64,000 nucleotides of DNA from Candidatus Saccharimonadota bacterium (GTDB lineage: Bacteria; Patescibacteriota; Saccharimonadia; Saccharimonadales; Saccharimonadaceae). The number at the start of each line of letters is the position of its first letter. Position 1 is the first letter of the stretch. This document shows positions 32,390 through 38,275 of the stretch, piece after piece. The DNA lies in contig JAFWSN010000001.1 of assembly GCA_017519305.1 (NCBI GenBank), positions 184,296 to 248,295 of the forward strand, read 5' to 3'. Under the pieces are notes generated by a model. The model was not told where the DNA came from, did not search any database, and worked only from the letters and a program-made list of their open reading frames with translations. The translations under genes were made by a program, and so were the position numbers.

Positions 32390-32934
32390 TGATTTTAGAA
32401 GATCCCGAATTTGGCGAAGTCATCATTCGCAAAAGCCCGCTCGCAAGAAGCGTACGTTTTTCAGTCTCCACTTCTGGACGGTTGCAAATGTCCGTCCCTG
32501 GGCACACTTCCAATTTTCTCGTTAAGAGATTTCTTAATCTAAACCGCAAAACCATCCGCGAAAAATTACCGGTCAAAGATCCGAGCACTCAACGCGCCCG
32601 TGATTTTCAGAAAAAAGCCCTCACCAAAAAGGCCAAAGAAAATCTTCCAGCCCGCCTAGAATATTTCGCTAAAAAATACGGCTATAAATACGAAAAATGC
32701 CGTCTTTCCCACGCCAATACGCGCTGGGGCAGCTGTTCCACCAGCGGCACAATTTCGCTAAATATCGGCTTAATGAAACTGCCCGAAGTACTCCGCGATT
32801 ACGTTATTTTGCATGAACTGGCCCATCTTAATCATATGGACCATTCAACTGCTTTTTGGGCCGAAGTCGAATCACACGACAAAAATTATCGCGAGCATCG
32901 CCGCAAAATTAAACACTTTAGCCCTGGAGTTTAA
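32389..32934 (+). CDS. YgjP-type (WLM/SprT-like) metallopeptidase
   Basis: A 181-residue protein with the zinc site HELAHLNHMDHSTAFW close to the C terminus, preceded by RWGSCSTSGTISLN, the standard YgjP/DUF45 arrangement. HExxH plus the later HxxxFW are all present. Family members associate with restriction or repair loci but the substrate is unproven. No signal peptide, so cytoplasmic. Translationally coupled to the kinase; ends four bases into the convergent sortase gene. Confidence 0.85.
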   Translation: MILEDPEFGEVIIRKSPLARSVRFSVSTSGRLQMSVPGHTSNFLVKRFLNLNRKTIREKLPVKDPSTQRARDFQKKALTKKAKENLPARLEYFAKKYGYKYEKCRLSHANTRWGSCSTSGTISLNIGLMKLPEVLRDYVILHELAHLNHMDHSTAFWAEVESHDKNYREHRRKIKHFSPGV

Positions 32935-33590
32935 TACTCGTAAGCAAAGAGAAGCGTACGGTGAGTAGCATTACCGTCACCGTATGGGGTACCAGCACAA
33001 GTCATAATTGAAATATCGTAGCTCACGCCGCCATATTTAGCCATTGCAATATTTGACATGTTATTTGCCAAGGCGTCGTCATTTGGGACTGTCACAACGT
33101 AGGCCACCTGGTAATTATGGCTAATTCCGTCAAGATTAATCGAGAAAGTCGAGCCAACCGGCACACCAGCCAAACCACCAAGCACGTAGCTATAATTGTG
33201 GCCATAGAAGAAGCGACCATCGTAACGGCCACGAATAAACTGCGCTACGCGATTGCCGGCATTAATTGTCGTATCATTAGAGGCGAAAATATCAATTGTG
33301 CGACCCAAAATCGAAATATAGTTGGCACGAGCAACATAATTTGTCTGTGCCGCTGGAGCATGATAAGTATAGGTAACTTCATAATTCGTATTAAGATCCG
33401 CCGCTACCGGCTCAATTTCTGGAGAAACCTCATCCAAAGTATTTGTTTCAAGACCAGAAGTTACATCGGTCTGATCTGGCTTAGCGGCAGCAAGTGGAGT
33501 TTTCTCGTTTGCACAAAAAGACCCGAAAATCGCAAGAGATAACAAAAATACCGCGGATACTATACCTCCGCGGCTAAAAATAGCCTTCAT
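32931..33590 (-). CDS. Sortase-like transpeptidase
   Basis: A 219-residue protein with an N-terminal membrane anchor (about 8-27), a linker rich in Ala/Pro/Glu, and a sortase-like beta barrel with FFYGHNYSYVLGGL (His131), SIMTCAG (Cys198, equivalent to TLxTC) and THRTLLF (Arg211). The His-Cys-Arg triad is complete. Sortases attach surface proteins carrying LPxTG-like signals; the surface protein at 8023 has an internal VPNTG. Start: ATG 33590; a TTG at 33596 is better spaced from GGGAG and may be used. Promoter TGCTATAAT (TATAAT minus strand 33631-33626). Confidence 0.75.
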   Translation of the reverse strand: MKAIFSRGGIVSAVFLLSLAIFGSFCANEKTPLAAAKPDQTDVTSGLETNTLDEVSPEIEPVAADLNTNYEVTYTYHAPAAQTNYVARANYISILGRTIDIFASNDTTINAGNRVAQFIRGRYDGRFFYGHNYSYVLGGLAGVPVGSTFSINLDGISHNYQVAYVVTVPNDDALANNMSNIAMAKYGGVSYDISIMTCAGTPYGDGNATHRTLLFAYEY

Positions 33591-33702
33591 ATACAAACAT
33601 AACTCCCTAAATGTATATGCTATATATTATAGCACAAAAACCATAAAAAGTAAAGTCTCACCGGAGCAAAACGATATAGTATAATTCTAAAAAAGGAGTT
33701 TT

Positions 33703-34242
33703 ATGGAATTAAAAGGTACTCAGACTGAGAAAAATTTACAGGCCGCCTTCGCCGGCGAGTCTCAAGCCAGAAACAAATATACTTATTTTGCCTCTAAAGC
33801 CAAGAAGGACGGTTATGAACAAATCGCCGCTATCTTTGAGGAAACCGCCAACAACGAGAAAGAACACGCCAAAATGTGGTTCAAACTACTCGAGGGTGGC
33901 GCCGTCAAATCTACCCTTGAAAACCTTGCTGCCGCTGCCGACGGCGAGAACTACGAATGGACCGATATGTATACTGATTTTGCCAAAACCGCTCGCGAAG
34001 AAGGCTTTGACGATATCGCCGACAAATTTGAAGCCGTCGCGGCAATCGAAAAGCACCACGAAGAGCGCTATCGCAAGTTACTCCAAAATATCAACGACAA
34101 AAAAGTCTTCTCTAAAGACGGCGATACTATTTGGATCTGCCGCAACTGTGGCCACATCGTCATCGGCAAAGACGCTCCAGAAGTTTGCCCAGTCTGCGCC
34201 CACCCTCAATCCTACTTCGAGGTTAAAGCGAACAACTTTTAA
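33703..34242 (+). CDS. rbr: Rubrerythrin
   Basis: A 179-residue diiron peroxidase that protects against H2O2. N-terminal ferritin-like helix bundle with the EXXH ligands ([29 protein letters not shown]) and a C-terminal rubredoxin-type iron site CRNCGH ... CPVCAH. Cytoplasmic. Preceded by AAAAAGGAG and a TATAAT about 20 bases upstream. Fits an organism that uses class III ribonucleotide reductase yet meets oxygen in its niche. Confidence 0.95.
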   Translation: MELKGTQTEKNLQAAFAGESQARNKYTYFASKAKKDGYEQIAAIFEETANNEKEHAKMWFKLLEGGAVKSTLENLAAAADGENYEWTDMYTDFAKTAREEGFDDIADKFEAVAAIEKHHEERYRKLLQNINDKKVFSKDGDTIWICRNCGHIVIGKDAPEVCPVCAHPQSYFEVKANNF

Positions 34243-34295
34243 AAAGTCTTTACGCTTATGCTTTTTCATGTATAATAAAAAGCAAAGGAGACTTT

Positions 34296-34454
34296 ATGCC
34301 TACTAAGAAAACAGCTAAGCCAGCAGCTAAAAAAGCCTGCTGCAAGAAAAATTGCAACTGCGTCAAAGATACCAGCTTCAAAACTGGCCTCATCGTAGTA
34401 ATTGCATGCGTCACCGGACTTATCGTTTTCGGAACCTATTTCTTCACGAAATAG
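34296..34454 (+). CDS. Single-pass membrane microprotein with cysteine cluster (52 aa)
   Basis: MPTKKTAKPAAKKACCKKNC... : a Lys/Ala-rich N terminus, a cluster CCKKNCNC (residues 15-22), then one membrane helix (about 31-48) and a short TK tail. The cysteines would lie on the cytoplasmic side and could bind a metal. Expression signals are strong: TATAAT (34271-34276), AAAGGAG before ATG 34296 and a terminator after the stop. It directly follows rubrerythrin, so a role in metal or redox handling is possible but unproven. Confidence 0.65.
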   Translation: MPTKKTAKPAAKKACCKKNCNCVKDTSFKTGLIVVIACVTGLIVFGTYFFTK

Positions 34455-34460
34455 TTTTTA

Positions 34461-34497
34461 GCAAATAAACTCTGTTTTTTAGCAGAGTTTATTTTGT
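34461..34497 (+). terminator. Terminator after the microprotein gene
   Basis: AATAAACTCTG/CAGAGTTTATT hairpin followed by TTG. Confidence 0.75.
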
Positions 34498-34513
34498 TCT
34501 ATCTATGTTATTA

Positions 34514-34542
34514 TTGACAAAAATCAAAATGTATGAGATAAT
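34514..34542 (+). promoter_or_regulatory. Promoter with -35 for the beta-helix gene
   Basis: TTGACA (34514-34519), 17 bases, GATAAT (34537-34542). The leader to ATG 34647 is about 100 nt and holds a GACT/AGTC stem and AAAGGGGGG. Confidence 0.65.
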
Positions 34543-34646
34543 AACAAAAGGGGTTGTTTTTTTATTTTATTTAAAGGCACTATTAGACTTCTTAAGGGAT
34601 GGAGTCTATCGTTCTTTTAAATCAGCAAGCGAAAGGGGGGATCCAA

Positions 34647-35363
34647 ATGAAAAAATATGATTTGGATCGAGGCGACCGCCTCATTAAAAACGGCAAAAAG
34701 CTCTATCGAGTTATCGCACTAAAGGATATCCCACGCCACGGTATCAAAGCCGGCGACAAAGGCGGCTATATCCAATTCAAAAAGAACCTTTCACAATATG
34801 GTTCGGCTTGGGTGGACGAACGCGCTATCGTAATGGGGAATGCGCGAGTCGAAGGTAGAGCGCTAGTTTACGGTGACGTAGTTTTAACAGATAATGCCAT
34901 AGTAAAAGGTGACGCTAAGATTGGTGGCAACACCGCAATCTCTGGTGACACTGTCATTTTCGGAAAAGTTTCAATCGACAACACCGTTTGTGTATGGAAA
35001 GACTCCGCTTGTGGAGCCCTTGCATACGCAAGCCGGAACGCCGAACTCGAAGCCAAATATAGCCGCATCGAGATTTCCGGAAAGACAACCATCTTTGACG
35101 AGGTCGAAATTACTGGCAATGTCATCGTCAGAAATTCAATCTTATTTGGTAAACTACGCCTGTATGGAAATTCCTCCGTTATCGATTGTGCTGGCAGAAT
35201 CCATAATAACGGAATGATTTCCTTCAGAATTGGCGCATACAGCGCCGAATGCTTAACCTTCAAGAAACGCGGACTTATCGTTTGCGCCTCTACGTCTAAG
35301 GTTAAGATCAAGAAAGTTGAATCCGCCAAAGCTGACAAAAACGCCATTACCGCTGTCAGCTAA
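34647..35363 (+). CDS. Left-handed beta-helix (hexapeptide-repeat) protein
   Basis: A 238-residue protein. After MKKYDLDRGDRLIKNGKKLYR and a segment KAGDKGGYI come at least eight hexapeptide-type rungs (AWVDERAIVMGNARVEGRAL and onward), a layout shared with YdcK-like and many phage-associated putative acyltransferases. No catalytic His of LpxA-type enzymes is evident, so a structural or binding role is as likely as an enzyme. ATG 34647 follows GAAAGGGGGGATCCAA; an upstream in-frame ATG at 34599 has no ribosome binding site. Confidence 0.7.
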   Translation: MKKYDLDRGDRLIKNGKKLYRVIALKDIPRHGIKAGDKGGYIQFKKNLSQYGSAWVDERAIVMGNARVEGRALVYGDVVLTDNAIVKGDAKIGGNTAISGDTVIFGKVSIDNTVCVWKDSACGALAYASRNAELEAKYSRIEISGKTTIFDEVEITGNVIVRNSILFGKLRLYGNSSVIDCAGRIHNNGMISFRIGAYSAECLTFKKRGLIVCASTSKVKIKKVESAKADKNAITAVS

Positions 35364-35387
35364 GGCAAGGTTCATAAATCCCTCTTG

Positions 35388-35417
35388 TACGAGGCCCTGC
35401 TACCCGCGGGGCCTTTT
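35388..35417 (+). terminator. Terminator after the beta-helix gene
   Basis: AGGCCC/GGGGCCT hairpin with six T residues. Confidence 0.75.
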
Positions 35418-35444
35418 TTATTTCTTTGATGCTATAATGAAAAT

Positions 35445-36194
35445 ATGCAAGATGATTCTTTTATCACGAACCCAGAAATTATTAATCCTAAAGTGAACTC
35501 AGAACCAAACGTTGCAGCAGCTAACAACTGGAACGCAGCTATGACCGACGCCCCAGAATATGCCGGTGATTCATCGGAAAATATTAACACCGCCCCCGCA
35601 CCAATCGCCGAAGCCCCTCAGCTACCGGGCGAGCAAGATGATGATGGCATCGAGAACGCCTCTGCTATTATTAATTATGGCCTAGACGCCGCCGCTCGCA
35701 CTCTTGGCGTTGAAGCAGTCGCTCAAATGATTAAGAATTTTGATTGCGCCGGCTCAGAAGACCCAATTAGAGATCTCTATAACGCTCTCGGTATTGATAC
35801 TAAAGAGGAGCGTCAAGAGCTTCACGATGTTCGCCGCGCCAACATGGGCACCGAGACCGAATTCCGCGAAGAATTCAACGTTCCAGCCCCATCCAAGTAC
35901 AAGAGAGAAGCCGCCATCAAAGCAATTCAGGATATGAAAGAATTAATTTCTGAAGTTGAAGGTGCCGACCCAGCTTACGCCGCCATGCGCAACGAGACCT
36001 CCGGTCAAGGTTACTTCGCTCACGCCGTCGAAGGATACGAAAAACAAGGATTCGTCGAATTGTTCCGAGCTCTCAAGAAACAAAGGGAAGAATATAACAA
36101 AGCCCAAGCAGCTCAACCAGAAGGTAACCAGATCATTGAAAAAACGACCGATGAAAACGCCACAATAGAAAAAACAACAGATACACAAAATTGA
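35445..36194 (+). CDS. Acidic hydrophilic protein, unknown
   Basis: A 249-residue protein with no membrane segment. The N-terminal 70 residues are Asn/Ala/Pro-rich and disordered in appearance; the centre (ENASAIINYGLDAAARTLGV onward) is helical; the C-terminal 30 residues repeat EKTTDENATIEKTTDT. No domain recognised. TGCTATAAT (TATAAT 35433-35438) lies six bases before ATG 35445, leaderless. The promoter of the next gene overlaps its stop. Confidence 0.6.
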   Translation: MQDDSFITNPEIINPKVNSEPNVAAANNWNAAMTDAPEYAGDSSENINTAPAPIAEAPQLPGEQDDDGIENASAIINYGLDAAARTLGVEAVAQMIKNFDCAGSEDPIRDLYNALGIDTKEERQELHDVRRANMGTETEFREEFNVPAPSKYKREAAIKAIQDMKELISEVEGADPAYAAMRNETSGQGYFAHAVEGYEKQGFVELFRALKKQREEYNKAQAAQPEGNQIIEKTTDENATIEKTTDTQN

Positions 36195-36321
36195 CAAAAC
36201 TAAGTTTTTATGCTAAAATAAAAATATAGAATAAGGTCGGCCCCACAGGGGTCACAGTACGTTAAAATCACCTATTTCTTTAGGATTTTTTGTGCTGCTT
36301 TTTTGAAGAAGGAGAGAAAAA
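36191..36321 (+). promoter_or_regulatory. Promoter and attenuator-like leader of the HD gene
   Basis: TTGACA (36191-36196), 17 bases, TAAAAT (36214-36219). The leader of about 95 nt has a GGCCCC/GGGGTC hairpin (36238-36252) and then a hairpin AAATCACCTA/TAGGATTT with a T-run (36264-36291), which looks like an intrinsic terminator before the gene. AAGGAGAGAAAAAA precedes ATG 36322. Confidence 0.6.
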
Positions 36322-37128
36322 ATGAACAGTATTATGAAGGACATTAGGTACCTGTGTAACAGCACATCACTGATAAGAGCTTATCAGTACAACGGCCACG
36401 CAACTGGCCATCCAGACATCGACCGTCTGTTCTTCTCGAGAAGAAACGGCGGCATTCCGAGTTCTAACAGCATTGCGGATTGGTTCCGCTTTCTGGGAAA
36501 ATCCGACGCCCTAACCGATGCCATTTATGGTAAGCCGGACGAAAACGGGAACATCGTTTATCCGTTCGCGGTAGACAAACATCCTGACGGCATCAAAGAG
36601 TACGTCGGTCCAATCGGCGATCAGCACAGCCGCTGGCACCTGGAGACGTTGCAGGAACACGTCGCCATGGTAACAGTTCGACTGATTCGAGCTGGTTTGT
36701 CCGAGATCGAAGCGACTACTCTTGCGGTACTGCACGACATCGGCAAAAAGTACACCGCCGGCACCAACAAGCATGGTGAAGCGTGCTTCTACGGCCACGC
36801 AGCCATGGGTGCAATTTTAACGGCCATCCAGGCTCGCTGCCTCCCGTGGTTTACCACCACATGGGAGCACCGTACTGCCGTTGGGCTAGTCTACGGCCAC
36901 ACCTTCCCGTATTCGGAATGGCCTGGCCATCCGGGGAAGAAAGAAGAATATTTCCTTGAACTAGTGGAGCTATTCAGGGGCGAAGCCAGCTTCGCCAACC
37001 GTACCATGCAACTCATCGAAATATTCAATACAGCCGATATCGGCTGTAAAACTTCTGAAGAGCTCGCGGAGGCCCGTAAACCCGGTGGCATCATCGAGGA
37101 AGGCTGGGCGCTACTCATGAGCAAATAA
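36322..37128 (+). CDS. HD-domain phosphohydrolase
   Basis: A 268-residue protein with a complete HD site: His in TLQEHVAMVTV, the dyad in VLHDIGKKYTAG, a later His in FYGHAAMGAI and Asp in the C-terminal NTADIG. HD proteins hydrolyse phosphomonoesters or nucleotides using divalent metals; the substrate is unknown. Base composition is clearly more GC-rich than housekeeping neighbours, like the archaemetzincin gene. Expression may be controlled by the hairpin in its leader. Confidence 0.75.
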   Translation: MNSIMKDIRYLCNSTSLIRAYQYNGHATGHPDIDRLFFSRRNGGIPSSNSIADWFRFLGKSDALTDAIYGKPDENGNIVYPFAVDKHPDGIKEYVGPIGDQHSRWHLETLQEHVAMVTVRLIRAGLSEIEATTLAVLHDIGKKYTAGTNKHGEACFYGHAAMGAILTAIQARCLPWFTTTWEHRTAVGLVYGHTFPYSEWPGHPGKKEEYFLELVELFRGEASFANRTMQLIEIFNTADIGCKTSEELAEARKPGGIIEEGWALLMSK

Positions 37129-37149
37129 TCCCCTAGAGAAAAAGTGACC

Positions 37150-37180
37150 AAAAAAGTCCCGCTCGTGCGGGACTTTTTTC
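37150..37180. terminator. Bidirectional terminator
   Basis: AAAAAGTCCCGC/GCGGGACTTTTTT, shared by the convergent HD and E2-like genes. Confidence 0.85.
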
Positions 37181-37188
37181 TTATAGGC

Positions 37189-38061
37189 TTAGCGCAATTC
37201 CGGCATATCGATTTTTTCACCGGCCGGCTTTTCGAGTAACTCCGGATTAGATAAAAGATATTGCAACATCTTGGCAGACTTTGCAAAATAATAACCATCC
37301 GCAATGCGCTCGTCAAAATTCATACCCCATTCACAAATTTTACGCACTTCGCGTTTTTTACCATCAATTATTTCTTCGTCTTTAATTTCACCCATCGTAA
37401 GAAGGGAAGAGGCGTTACCGAAATCGGTAATATTATGAAAAATTGCACCACACTCAATCGACCCGAGGTTTGAAACGATTGCCGTACTATAATAAAGATT
37501 GTCTTTAGCAAGAGATTTTGGCAAAATACCCTTCTTGTCAGTCCACTTAAACATGCCGACTATCGGCACACGAATCAAATTCGGCAGTTTACCCAAAACA
37601 TCAATCGCCGAGTTGGCGCCTTTTTTGTCTACATTACCAGTTCTGGCATTGCGGAAACTAGCCACCTTTTCACGAACTTTTTTGCCAAGAGTATAAATAT
37701 CATCATTCTTTTCGATCGGAATCATCACCATCATTTCTTCTGAATGGTCATCGAAACTCACTTTAGCCACAAACGAAAGTACAACTTTTTCGTGCTCCCA
37801 AATATGACGATTGGCTACAAAATAATTCAATGTTGGACGGTTATAAATGGTTTTTCCGATCGCAGCAAGAAAAGCGTGGAAAAAAGTTACGTCTTCGCCA
37901 GCTTTTTTCTTGGTCTCGATATACTTAACAAGCTCCGTCACATCCATTTTCTGATTGATAAAAACATCGCTCACACTACGATGCGGTTTAAGATCGATAC
38001 TAATCTGGCTGAGACCTGGTACCCCTTTTACTCGATGAGCTCCACCGTATTTTCTAGACAT
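37189..38061 (-). CDS. CAT/E2-like acyltransferase-fold protein with altered active site
   Basis: A 290-residue protein similar to the catalytic domain of dihydrolipoamide acyltransferases and chloramphenicol acetyltransferase. The family motif H-x-x-x-D-G near the C terminus reads FDERIADGYYFAKS, so the catalytic His is Glu. There is no lipoyl or E1/E3-binding domain and no dehydrogenase partner nearby. The fold may be kept for another role. ATG 38061 follows GAGGAGGATT. Confidence 0.7.
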   Translation of the reverse strand: MSRKYGGAHRVKGVPGLSQISIDLKPHRSVSDVFINQKMDVTELVKYIETKKKAGEDVTFFHAFLAAIGKTIYNRPTLNYFVANRHIWEHEKVVLSFVAKVSFDDHSEEMMVMIPIEKNDDIYTLGKKVREKVASFRNARTGNVDKKGANSAIDVLGKLPNLIRVPIVGMFKWTDKKGILPKSLAKDNLYYSTAIVSNLGSIECGAIFHNITDFGNASSLLTMGEIKDEEIIDGKKREVRKICEWGMNFDERIADGYYFAKSAKMLQYLLSNPELLEKPAGEKIDMPELR

Positions 38062-38116
38062 AATCCTCCTCTTTCGAAAGTTCTAATATAATAATATCAC
38101 TACAAATGTTTGACCG

Positions 38117-38148
38117 CAAAAAGCCTAGATTTATCGTCTAGGCTTTTT
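38117..38148. terminator. Bidirectional terminator in a divergent region
   Basis: AAAAAGCCTAGA/TCTAGGCTTTTT. It lies between divergent genes, so it must serve something else; on the minus strand it follows a 30-codon ORF. Confidence 0.8.
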
Positions 38149-38153
38149 GAATT

Positions 38154-38246
38154 TTATAGTTTAACATCAGTCTTCAAACGCCATCCGACAAATATCAAGC
38201 CGTTCCGGCAAAATAGCATCATATTTTTAACAAAGTCGTCTTCCAT
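38154..38246 (-). CDS. Candidate 30-residue hydrophobic microprotein
   Basis: Minus-strand frame MEDDFVKNMMLFCRNGLIFV... ending in WRLKTDVKL, stop 38154. An acidic start, a hydrophobic centre and a basic end suit a small membrane or interface peptide. Its TAA is six bases before a strong terminator, and no other gene explains that terminator. The promoter is weak by eye (TACAAC about 10 bases upstream). Confidence 0.4.
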   Translation of the reverse strand: MEDDFVKNMMLFCRNGLIFVGWRLKTDVKL

Positions 38247-38275
38247 TCTTGTTATGGTTGTACTATAATAAAAGT

